NCBI GenBank assembly: GCA_905178155.1 | Contig: CAJINV010000003.1 | Coordinates: forward strand, 956,968 to 1,020,967 | DNA: 64,000 nt | Reading direction: 5' to 3' | DNA from: Amoebophrya sp. A120 | Lineage: Eukaryota; Sar; Dinophyceae; Syndiniales; Amoebophryaceae | Shown here: one piece after another, positions 35,035 to 45,649 of the stretch | Layout of the letters: each line of letters opens with the position of its first letter | Numbering within the stretch: the first letter of the stretch is position 1 | Notes under the pieces: model-generated | The model's input: the letters and a program-made list of their open reading frames with translations, nothing else | Told to the model about the DNA's origin: nothing | Databases searched by the model: none | Translations under genes and position numbers: made by a program

Positions 35035-38000
35035 AGTGGTCCCGGCTGATCGTGCCGCCGCGGCCGCGCGTCCGTGCCACTTTGCGGCCGCGTATCATGA
35101 GAGTGCACAACTCCCCCTCCCCCTCATTTGTGATGCAAAATGTCTAATTTACACCTTGCCTCTGGGCACTGTTAGCATGACAAGTTCTCGCAGCCCAAAT
35201 AGCACTACACTCCTGTCCAACTTTGTCATGCAAAACCTGTATTCTTGCTGACGCTTGTATTGCCGTTCATGCAACACAAATGAGGGGGAGGGGGAGTTGT
35301 GCACTCTGATACCGCGCTCGATCAGACGCGAACCGTTTGGCTCGATCAGACGCGAAGCGTTTCTCTCTGCTCCCTGCTCTTCGTGTCCTCTCAGTGGACT
35401 GGGTGTTGATGGTCTCCTGCTCCTCTCCGGCTCCTCCAGCAACTAGTACATCAGTACCCACCAGCACATCTGGATCCAGACCACCCTCCACCTCCTCACC
35501 AGCTTCATCTGCGTGTATTTTTGGCGCGGCTGGCCGTTCTGTCTCCTGCAAATAATATCCTTCCCTCCTCAGCTCTGGGACCGCATGCTCGTAGAAAAAA
35601 GCTCCCCAGGATCGCACGCCTGTGGACTGTTGGAAGTTCGTTCTCCACCCAATCCTCCTCGATGGTCGTGTTTGCCTTTGCTCAAGTACTCCTCCAGTTT
35701 GCGTCTCCAAGGCTCTGCCAGCGGTACTCCTCCGGTTTGCGTCTCCAGTCCAAGCAGCACTTACCACCGGCCCCAACGCGAGATGGACGCTATAGGCCCT
35801 CCGCAGCTTAGCGGCGACCTCAGGCGCATGATTTTTATGTGCTTCCTTTATTACTTCCAGGTACTTTTTCGCCTGTTCGACGACGAAGCTGAGTAGCTTT
35901 ATGTAATTCGGCTTGCCTTTCTGCCGTGTCACGGTTGAGAGCAAAACTCTTGAGGCGCGAAAAGTGCCAACGTCTTCATCAGGGTTTAGGCCCAGCCAAG
36001 CATCGTAACGCAGCAACGTCATGTCTTGGCTTCGCTCTCTGCCCTCTCTTCTTGGCTCAGCGAGCCCCGGACTCGGATGCGATAGCTGCCTCCTCGACGA
36101 CGACGCTCCAGGAGCACCAGCAGCCGGCGCAGCATCTTCAGGCCCTGGATCATCGCGCACTACCACTAACTCGAGTTCTCTATGTGTTGCTCTACTAGGT
36201 GCATCTTCCCTGTCTTTGTCTTCCTCCACATGATTCGCGGCAGGCCGCTCTTTGTAGTACGTGGTGTTGATGGTCTCCTGTCCGGTTGCGCCGTGCTCCT
36301 CCTGATCATCTCTTTCTCTGTGTCCGTTCGCAGCGTTCTTCTCAGTCGTCGATCTGGCTTCCTGCTCTCCAGCCGCGCCACCAGCCGACAGCACACGACC
36401 ACCGCCCTCAGTCTGCGCTGAGTCGCCAGTCGTTCTTGATGGGGGAGATCCCCATCGCCATCCCGACGTCGTTGAGAGGGTCGGCGTTTCGCTTCTTGAT
36501 GTCGCGCAGCTGGTAGCGACCAGCATCTTCTGATGATCTTGATCATGACATGCATCATCATCGACTCCCCCGCGCGCTCCTCGTCTTCTAGCTCTACGTG
36601 CACGACGACCCTCCTCCTCTTCCTCAACATGACTCTCAGCGGCCGACGCGTGCTCCTCACAGCTTGTAGAAGCTGCTTATCGTGCTTCTCCAACTAGTGC
36701 ATCAGCATCCACATCACCTGGATCCGGAGTGCCCTCCACCTCCTCATCTTCTGCGTGTTGCAAATCATATCCCTCTGCCGTCAGCCTTGGGAGTACATGG
36801 CCGTAGAAAAACTCTCCCCAGGATTGCACGCTTGGTATCGCCTGTCGGAAGGTCCGACTCCCGATCGACTTCGTGTTCGTCACTATTCCTTCTTGCTTTA
36901 CTGCCTTTTGCGATGCCATGGCGTTTCCCCAAGCTTTCCTTACCAGCGGTTTCATCGCGAAGTAGACGCTACGGGGCCTCCGCAGCTTAGCGGCCACCTC
37001 TGGCGCATGATTTTTATGTGCTTCCATTACCACTTCCAGGTACTTTTTCGCCTGTTCGACGACGAAGCTGAGTAGCTTTATGTAATTCGGCTTGCCTTTC
37101 TGCCGTGTCACGGTTGAGAGCAAAACTCTTGAGGCGCGAAAAGTGCCAACGTCTTCATCAGGGTTTAGGCCCAGCTCCGAGGCATCGTAACTTTTCAATT
37201 TTTTGTCTTGGTATTGCTCTCTGCCCGTTCTTCTTATTGGCTCAGCGAGCCCCGGACTCGGATGCGATAGCTGCCTCCTCGACGACGACGCTGCAGGAAC
37301 ACCAGCAGCCGGCGCAGCATCTTCATTTTTCCGCAGAGGAAAATATCCTTCCGCCGTCAGCGTTGGGACCACATGGTCGTAGAAAAATTCTGCCAAGAAT
37401 TGCACGCGTATCGACTGCTGGCAGTTCATTCTGGCAGCTCTAGTACAACGCCTCCTCGCGAAATGCGGGCCCCAAGCCTTGTTCACGAGACGTTTCACCA
37501 CGATGTAGACGACCAGGGGGCTCCGCAGCCCGACGGCGCCCTCGGCCGCAGGGTTTCTATGTGCTTTCATTCTCCACCAGTATTCTTTCGCATATTCGAC
37601 GGCGAAGCTGAGCAGCTCTTCGTAATTCGGGTAGATATAATTATCGGGCTGTTCTTCCCAGTCGGGCCGTGTCACGCTCATATCAAATGCAAAAGTGTCT
37701 GGGTCTGGAAACTTGTGATGCTGGGTGGCGTATCATGAGGAGGCCACAAGTGCTGGCTCAGCATGACAAGTTTNATGTAATTCGGCTTGCCTTTCTGCCG
37801 TGTCACGGTTGAGAGCAAAACTCTTGAGGCGCGAAAAGTGCCAACGTCTTCATCAGGGTTTAGGCCCAGCTCCGAGGCATCGTAACTTTTCAATTTTTTG
37901 TCTTGGTATTGCTCTCTGCCCGTTCTTCTTATTGGCTCAGCGAGCCCCGGACTCGGATGCGATAGCTGCCTCCTCGACGACGACGCTGCAGGAACACCAG

Positions 38001-40009
38001 CAGCCGGCGCAGCATCTTCATTTTTCCGCAGAGGAAAATATCCTTCCGCCGTCAGCGTTGGGACCACATGGTCGTAGAAAAATTCTGCCAAGAATTGCAC
38101 GCGTATCGACTGCTGGCAGTTCATTCTGGCAGCTCTAGTACAACGCCTCCTCGCGAAATGCGGGCCCCAAGCCTTGTTCACGAGACGTTTCACCACGATG
38201 TAGACGACCAGGGGGCTCCGCAGCCCGACGGCGCCCTCGGCCGCAGGGTTTCTATGTGCTTTCATTCTCCACCAGTATTCTTTCGCATATTCGACGGCGA
38301 AGCTGAGCAGCTCTTCGTAATTCGGGTAGATATAATTATCGGGCTGTTCTTCCCAGTCGGGCCGTGTCACGCTCATATCAAATGCAAAAGTGTCTGGGTC
38401 TGGAAACTTGTGATGCTGGGTGGCGTATCATGAGGAGGCCACAAGTGCTGGCTCGTCAGCATGAGAAGTTTCTGAGCTTCTAGGTGTTGCCTATGCTGCA
38501 TGACAAACTGCGTTTCATTCTGCATGACAGAAAAGTGGCGTTCTTGGGTAACGTGCATGACAGATTTGAGAGTCATGCCAGACACGCATGACAAACATGG
38601 ACTCTTCCAGACCCAGACATTTTTACATTTGATAGCTCACGGTTGAGAGCAAGTCTCTGGTCACTTGAGACGCGCCGACGTCAGGATTTACCCCGTGCTC
38701 GATATCGAGTCTCTCCTATCAAACAAAAAAAGTTTGTCACGATCACTCATGCGCATTTTTGCAATCCAAAATAGTGTGTCAGTGTCATGGGTAAAAATGC
38801 ATCACAGCCAAACTTCATAAGGGATTTCCCTAGTGTTTCTGCAATACAAGGAAAAGCTGTGATGCTAAAAAAATTTGCAATGCAAAACCTGCAAGTTAGT
38901 GACTGTGACAGACTTTTTTCTTTCCTTATCTCCAGCCGCTTGTCTAGTGATTGGTCGGTCTTGCAAGAACTTGCTGCAGCGGACATCGCGAGACTTCTCG
39001 GATGATCTTGATCATGTGATAGCTGTGAACTTGGACTTGCTGCAGCGGACATCGCGAGACTTCTCGGATGATCATGATGTGATACCTGCTGCCTCGAGGA
39101 AGACGCTCCAGCTGCACCAGCAGCCGCCACAACAACGTCAGGCCGTGGCTGGCGCAAGAAGAGCGGCCTGCTAGCTCGAGCTGCTGAGCAGTCTTCTACG
39201 GCACTAGAAGTTTTATCCCGCTGTTTTTGTTTTAGAAGAACGCAAGTTCCAGCACCATCTCCTCCAGCCGCGGGCACGACTGCGTCGAGTCGTGTCCCAC
39301 CAGAGACCTCAGCCGCTGTCGCCGCTCCTGGCCCCCGCACACGACAAGCCGTTGACTCGTCGTCGAGCAGCATTTGATGATCATCATTTGGTTGTTTCGG
39401 GTCGTCCACGTCGGCAAGAACTTCCTCAACAACATCAACACCACCAGACAGCCACGACTCGCTGCACTCATCATCTTCACGGCTGCTTGCAGCCACGTCC
39501 CCAAGCTCTTCTAGATCAGCCGCATCTACTGCCTTTGGAAGATCTTCGCGATCATCCTTTACCTGCTCATCATCTTCACTGTGATCTATTGATGTTGTCG
39601 CAAACAGAAACAGCTCTTGCTCTTGTTTCTGCAAGTACCCCTGCGCCACCAGCTTTGGCACTGCGTGCCCCCAGAAGAATTCGCGCCAGCTCGAATTCCT
39701 CAGCTTGTTCACCGTACTATGCGTGCGCAAAGCGGCCCGCACCAACCTGGTCATCACAAAGTAGACGCAACTGGAGCTCTGCAGGCGAGAGGCGAGCTCA
39801 GTCGGGTGATCATGTGCTTCAATTATTTCCAGGTACTTGCTCGCATATTCGACGACAAAGCTGAGTAGCGATTCGTAGGTGGTCAGGTCGTACCTAGGCC
39901 GTCTGCTCTCCATGGTCCAGAGCAGCACTCTGGTCGCTTGCGACGCGCCGACGTCGGGGTTTACCTCCATCACATTGGTATCGAGCCAGTTCATCCACCT
40001 GATCAACAT
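35010..40009 (-). CDS. Four-module repeat protein, unknown family
   Basis: Proposed exons: 40009-38929, 38711-38635, 38370-35312 (containing an assembly duplication) and 35087-35010. Each module of roughly 110-130 residues has the order NPD-VG-(S/F)xA(S/T)RVLL-TxxR, then Y-x-LLSFVVEYAxKYLE, EAHxNxxxE, (R/S)xVYxxxxLVRxAW, and finally SWxEFFYxHxVPxLxxEGY. Modules begin near 39965, 38690, 37190 and 36000. Disordered Ser/Ala/Glu/Asp-rich linkers such as AAGVPAASSSRRQLSHPSPG separate them. No known domain is recognised. The modules look helical and might bind protein or nucleic acid, but that is a guess. The frame of the third exon holds a TAA at 36677-36679 (see finding). The last exon, after a family E introner, ends QTQQYQ and stop. 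Confidence 0.65.
35093..35311 (-). mobile_element. Introner, family E (in four-module gene)
   Basis: Ends TATCATGAGAGTGCACAACT and AGTTGTGCACTCTGATA are inverted. Perfect duplication CCGCG at 35088-35092 and 35312-35316. It matches the element at 25190 in both ends and in the CCCTC/GAGGG tract. Confidence 0.92.
37080..38451. repeat. Near-identical 0.68-kb duplication flanking a single N
   Basis: Positions 37080-37756 repeat as 37775-38451 without visible difference, and a lone N sits at 37774 between them. The first copy ends in a truncated family C introner (37681-37773). Deleting one copy restores a continuous coding frame, so this is most likely a scaffolding artefact. Confidence 0.85.
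38376..38634 (-). mobile_element. Introner, family C (in four-module gene)
   Basis: Inverted ends TATCAAATGCAAAAGTGTCT and AGACATTTTTACATTTGATA. Perfect duplication GCTCA at 38371-38375 and 38635-38639. Removal rejoins LLSTVS to VTRPDWEEQ. Confidence 0.95.
38717..38928 (-). mobile_element. Introner, family I (in four-module gene)
   Basis: Ends TATCAAACAAAAAAAGTTTG and GACTTTTTTCTTTCCTTA are imperfectly inverted, followed inward by TCACGATCACT and AGTGACTGTGA. Perfect duplication TCTCC at 38712-38716 and 38929-38933. Removal rejoins DKRLE to RLDIEHGVNPDVG. Confidence 0.88.
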
Positions 40010-41877
40010 GCTTTCGTGTTGTGAGAACTAGCTTTGCAATCCTACTCACAGACGTCTTAGAAAAATTCTAAGAAACACAGATCAGAAATTCTAACTCATA
40101 GACAATCACAGCTTCATAATCATAGAAAAGCAGAGCAATCGCATCTAATCAAAGTCATAAAATAAAAAAAGTCGCGCGCTCACACTCATGGAAAGGCAAA
40201 GAAAATGGATTTTATCAATGCGCGTCACAAGATGTGGGGCGGGGGGGGGGGNNNNNNNNNNNNNNNNNNNNNNNNNNNNNNNNNNNNNNNNNNNNNNNNN
40301 NNNNNNNNNNNNNNNNNNNNNNNNNNNNNNNNNNNNNNNNNNNNNNNNNNNNNNNNNNNNNNNNNNNNNNNNNNNNNNNNNNNNNNNNNNNNNNNNNNNN
40401 NNNNNNNNNNNNNNNNNNNNNNNNNNNNNNNNNNNNNNNNNNNNNNNNNNNNNNNNNNNNNNNNNNNNNNNNNNNNNNNNNNNNNNNNNNNNNNNNNNNN
40501 NNNNNNNNNNNNNNNNNNNNNNNNNNNNNNNNNNNNNNNNNNNNNNNNNNNNNNNNNNNNNNNNNNNNNNNNNNNNNNNNNNNNNNNNNNNNNNNNNNNN
40601 NNNNNNNNNNNNNNNNNNNNNNNNNNNNNNNNNNNNNNNNNNNNNNNNNNNNNNNNNNNNNNNNNNNNNNNNNNNNNNNNNNNNNNNNNNNNNNNNNNNN
40701 NNNNNNNNNNNNNNNNNNNNNNNNNNNNNNNNNNNNNNNNNNNNNNNNNNNNNNNNNNNNNNNNNNNNNNNNNNNNNNNNNNNNNNNNNNNNNNNNNNNN
40801 NNNNNNNNNNNNNNNNNNNNNNNNNNNNNNNNNNNNNNNNNNNNNNNNNNNNNNNNNNNNNNNNNNNNNNNNNNNNNNNNNNNNNNNNNNNNNNNNNNNN
40901 NNNNNNNNNNNNNNNNNNNNNNNNNNNNNNNNNNNNNNNNNNNNNNNNNNNNNNNNNNNNNNNNNNNNNNNNNNNNNNNNNNNNNNNNNNNNNNNNNNNN
41001 NNNNNNNNNNNNNNNNNNNNNNNNNNNNNNNNNNNNNNNNNNNNNNNNNNNNNNNNNNNNNNNNNNNNNNNNNNNNNNNNNNNNNNNNNNNNNNNNNNNN
41101 NNNNNNNNNNNNNNNNNNNNNNNNNNNNNNNGGGGGGGGGGCGAGGGCCCCCCGCACTTCATCAACATCATAATCGCCATCGTGTACGTGGAGCGGAGAT
41201 ACTAATCATCACCATCGTCATCATTCATGAGACTGTGGCGACTCTTCCATCATCATCATCATCATCATCGCCATCATTGATTCACATCCGAGAAGATGGC
41301 GGCGAAGACCAACCTGCGCGCGCCATTTTCTCAAAAGTGGGGCGGGGGCCGTGCTTCATTTTTGTTTTTCAGATTTGCAAACGCGGCCCGCATGGTTTTT
41401 TTCGCACAGACGACGATCGAGGGACCGACAGGCGGCGCGTGCCAACGCCCTAACGCAAAGAAAAAGCCGAGTGGAAGACGAAAGTAGACCGATCGGGGCG
41501 CCACGTTTCAACCCATCCAGAAGCAGCCTCCTACATAGGAGTCAACATTGGCTACAGACGCCAACGCGTCCACTTCGTTCTATCTAATAGCACCACAGCC
41601 ACAACAGTAGCGCAACACACGCTCGAGCTCCAGCAACAGGGGACAACATTCACTCTCTCGATGCGCGCGGCGTTCCCTCAACGTGCGCAAGAGGCAGGGC
41701 CACGCGCACCTAGCTGCTAGCGTGCCGCTTGCAAAATGTACTGCGATCGAGAATCAGCGTTGGGGTTCGTTTGGGTCTTGGACAATATTTACAACACCGA
41801 GCGACCACGCTGCCGCGGCGACTTCCCAAGAGCTCGCTCTCATCTACAGCCTCTAGCTCAGCGCCAAGTCCTGTCAT
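40010..41877. other. Intergenic region with assembly gap
   Basis: 40252-41131 is 880 Ns, bordered on both sides by runs of G. The right flank has ATC-rich simple repeats (about 41239-41275). No gene is supported in the readable parts, and frames running through the Ns are meaningless. Confidence 0.8.
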
Positions 41878-42393
41878 CTAAATATTCATATTTCTGAAAT
41901 AGTTCGGGCGCAGAGTCACGTCAGGGCGCAACTCGCGGAGAGCGCGATCCGCCACGTCTATAAAGTTCTCCGATGCTCGGTAGTCCAAGTCCAGGATGTA
42001 CTTCCCCGGGCGCCATGAAATCAGCCACCAATCTTCGCCCGCAAGCATAGCGCTGGCGGTCTCCTTTTGTCCCTTTGGTTTCTGCGACGTGAAGAACCAG
42101 CAAACGACGTGGCCGCTGGCGGCCTTCGAGTCCCCGACCCAGATGTATTCCGCACGGTTTGCGCCGTCGGCGCGTCCCTCTCTCTCCGAACCCGTGCGCC
42201 GGTGGTACATGGCGCCCCGAATTAAATCCACCTTTCGCCCCTTTTCATCCGGATGATTGGGGAAATCCGGCTTCGACATTGGTTGCAGAGTGGAGAGTGT
42301 CTCACAAGCTTCTACTACTAGCTGCGAAGCTGCACTTGCAGTGGGAGATGGAACAACAATGATAGAGAGGAAAAAGATCGACGGCGCCAACAC
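41878..42393 (-). CDS. Small secreted protein, unknown family
   Basis: A 171-codon frame beginning with a signal peptide (MLAPSIFFLSIIVVPSPTASA, probable cleavage after ASA). The mature part is mixed in composition and looks folded: EYIWVGDSKAASGHVVCWFF, GEDWWLISWRPGKYILDLDY, RPDVTLRPNYFRNM. No domain recognised. No intron or introner. It stands alone beside the assembly gap. Confidence 0.6.
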   Translation of the reverse strand: MLAPSIFFLSIIVVPSPTASAASQLVVEACETLSTLQPMSKPDFPNHPDEKGRKVDLIRGAMYHRRTGSEREGRADGANRAEYIWVGDSKAASGHVVCWFFTSQKPKGQKETASAMLAGEDWWLISWRPGKYILDLDYRASENFIDVADRALRELRPDVTLRPNYFRNMNI

Positions 42394-45300
42394 AACGATG
42401 GAGCTTAATACTTATAGCAATGGGTAAAAGCTAGGCGCTCTCTAAATGTAAACGATTGCAGTGGAAAAAAGAAAAGCAAAAACTAGGCGCGTCGCTGTTC
42501 GGAGGTGGAATGTGGATGGGAGAGGGTGGGGCGATTGTATGACCCAAAGCCAAGCCTATACGGATTCACGAGCGCAAGGACGCAGGAACCTGCCCGCGCC
42601 CCCGCCTGTGGCATACGTGCCCGGCGTGGCTTTTTGCTTATCGTTTCATGATCCTGGGCCTTGCCTGCTCTTGGCTGAGTGTCTTCTTTTCTGATCGATC
42701 GTTTGTTTTTTTATCATCGTCTTATCATCATAATCATCATCATCACCACCATCGTCTATCCTGCGCGAGGTATTGCGCAATAGAGGGCTAACAGGTTTCT
42801 TCATGGCAGCAGGAGACAGCGCTTTTAGTTTCTTAATTGCTGAAGAAGCGCCTTCTTCTGTCTGGGTACTTCTGACGTGTGCGCGGGGAAAATAAGTCGG
42901 ATCCTCAATACGTACGCAGGGAGAGAAGCGCGCAAACCCGGAAGGGGCTTGCGGCAATCTTCCCCGCGAGCGGGACACTGCGGCGCCATACCCTTACGAA
43001 GGCTTCGCGTGTGCTCCCTACTGAGTCCACTGCGCCTCTGCGACAAAAGTTCGCGCGAGCGGCTGCGTGTCCCTGCAGGACGGGTTCCGGGCGGTCTGCC
43101 CCCCACAAGGGACTTCCCGCCTTCCTTGCTTACTCACGCACCTCCTCCCCTACGCCTACTACCCATTCTAGCGCAAGTTTGCGTTGTCACGCCGAGCGGG
43201 CGAAGCTTTTCGAGTCTCGTATGACACTACGGCCCAAGAACAACGCGGGGTGTGAGAGATGCGGTCTCACCTACAGCTAGTGGCAGATGCACGGCTTTCG
43301 CGAAGATGCGGTTCGCTACCGGCCGAGGATACAAAGGAAATACAAAGTTGAAACATGTCCGCTGAAGATGCGGTTCAGCGGGCTGCATACTAAACGGCGA
43401 GAACATCTGCATAAGGCAGGAGCCTTTACTCATACTGATGTGAATATCGAGAATAGTCGTGATCTGAGTCGACCTCAATCGTCAAATCATCGCGCACTCG
43501 GAGAACGTCGACAGTCGGATCCGGTGGGGGCGAAAAGCCGCGTTTGTGATGCATTTCCATTTACATACAGATCACGCAGAAATAAGAATATCAATATAGA
43601 TTAATACGCGAAATGCGTAAAAGACGATCAGCGATAGGCGCTGGTCCGAGAAAACAACATAGGGCAGATAAGCCGCTAGCCAGCCGACAAAGTCGACTAT
43701 GGCAGCGTTTGTACAGGTCTCACGGTCAGTCGTTCTCTGCGGGAAGAAATTACGGTCAGTCAACAAGGTCCCTACGGTCAGTCAACAAGAAGAAATTATT
43801 TGAAGAAACTGCTCTATCGATATCAATTATCTCGCCATCTGCTCTTCTCGACCAACACGGCAGAACACCAACAACAAGCGAAAAAAGATGAATAAAAGCT
43901 CGAACATAATAATTCGATTTCACCAGCACGGCGCCTTGTGCGCTGTTTTTTGCGAAGATCAATTGTTATCGGTGACGAGTCTTATTTCAACAAGGATCTG
44001 GGCCTGGGGGTAATCATTCGTGGTGCTTCATCCTTGGACAAGCTCGAAGATGAGCCATCTATGGAGTAATAGGAGAAATGGACACGATTCATCCTGACCT
44101 CTTGTTCATCAATATCGAAACCAACTGAGTGCTGCTGGGAAGCAGGTGGTCAGCGGCAACTTTAAGGTTCAGGCAGTTTCGGCACCACAGGTGTTCTTGA
44201 GTGCTGCGGCCCATAAGCTCGCTCCTCTTTCTCCACAACTACTGATCGTGCTTCAGCTCGCTGTCGCTCGTCCTCTTGGTGATCTATAAGTGTACGTACA
44301 GCAGGCAACCTTCGTACCTGCCACGATCGATGCCTACGAATGTTAAAAGGTAATATTGAAGGGTATTGTTGTACTGTAAGGAGGTGGGAAATCAGAGAAA
44401 TAAATTTACGTCATTCGATTGCCGTGATGCTCTCGTCGAGCAGCAGGGCAGACAAAAGTCGTAGTCGCAGCACCACGCCGTGGTTCTGTGACATCAACAG
44501 GAAGAATCAGAATCTTTATCTTTATCGGGTAGGTTCGTATAACAATATTCTTATTTTCGTGGTCCGGGGGACGACTCCTTTTGCGCTATATTACTTAGAG
44601 CTATTTCTATGTTTTCGCGCGTGGACGACGACGATTCTTCGGTGTCGCTTCTGACAACTGTTATAATATCGAGGATCTTGGTTGATCTGTCTGAGCCGAA
44701 TGCTCTCTGCAGGGGTAGGGTACCTTCTTCAAACGCCTTCTCGTTGGGGTACTGTGAGCTGATTTGAAAGGGTACTAACTTATTCACAACAGAGACATTT
44801 TCCAAGCAAAATATCGTATAGAAGAATCGTTTGTACATTGGCGATTTTCTGGCTTTTCAGCTAGAGGGGGATTGAACCTTAGATGAAGTTGGGTAGAAAA
44901 TACTTATCAGCTTGGAATCAAATTTTTTCGAAACAAAGTCAAGGGTGTCAATCTAAATGAGTTTTGAATAAATTTTTTGTTTTCTCTGCTCGACTTTGCG
45001 ATCATACTAGCAAAATAGAAAGCCAAGAAGGTTGTAGAGCTTTTCTACTTCTAGCCACCGCATTTGTCACTGTCTGAGCGTGAGTATTAAACTGTATCTA
45101 CAACAAGCCAAGATGAAACAATGAAGGAAACGCTGTGAGGCTGTATCACTGGGCCACAACGACCCTAGGCCTAGAATGCATCTCAAGTTGTAAACTACTC
45201 CGGTGATGCTGGACAATCTGCAACTTCTGCATTACGGCATTGTTTCTCTGGTGGAAGATGATGAGAGCAGCTGGTACTTGTTCGGGATTTACTCTTGAAG

Positions 45301-45649
45301 TCGAAAATTCAGCTTTTTGTTTTTTACTTGTCGATGTCGATAGGGCCTTATTTTTTTTTTGAATCAAAATGGATGAAGAAAGTTGAAGGTGAAGTTGTAA
45401 CTGCTGCTCCAGGGATTTGTGTTTCTGCTCTTTTTATCTCCTTCTAGCTCGGTCGTCTACATAATTGTGGGTAACACATTTTTAGCACAATTAGCCCTGG
45501 TGCGTATAATTGATTCGTCTTGAAGTTTTTTCTCAAGGTAAGACTGCTCTCTTGTATAATGGTAGTTGTAAGCAAGAAACGAGGCAACTTTTGCTCCTGT
45601 GCCTGATAATTTGTTGAATAAACTAACCCTCCATTTTTCCGCAGACTTG
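42394..45649. other. 3.2-kb region without a supported gene
   Basis: Contains ATC/CAT simple repeats near 42715-42760, and a GC-rich block (about 42,890-43,280) with frames open on both strands but no protein-like signal. A short repeated word, TACGGTCAGTCAACAAG, occurs near 43,752 and 43,773. A minus-strand frame, 44838-44551 (95 codons), is the only one with mildly coding-like composition. Confidence 0.5.

Noticed and set aside
40188-41453. Long open frames of more than 300 codons on both strands
   Set aside because: They run through the 880-bp run of Ns, so the open frame is an artefact.
42877-43280. Overlapping GC-rich open frames of 100-130 codons
   Set aside because: Open in several frames on both strands with Arg/Pro-rich composition, as expected from GC-rich non-coding DNA. 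No motif or splice partner.
43287-43400. Possible tRNA T-arm (GCGGTTCGCTACC)
   Set aside because: No cloverleaf could be folded around it. The similar word GCGGTTCAGCGG nearby suggests a chance repeat.
44551-44838. Minus-strand 95-codon frame
   Set aside because: Mildly protein-like composition but no domain, no signal peptide and no joining exon found.
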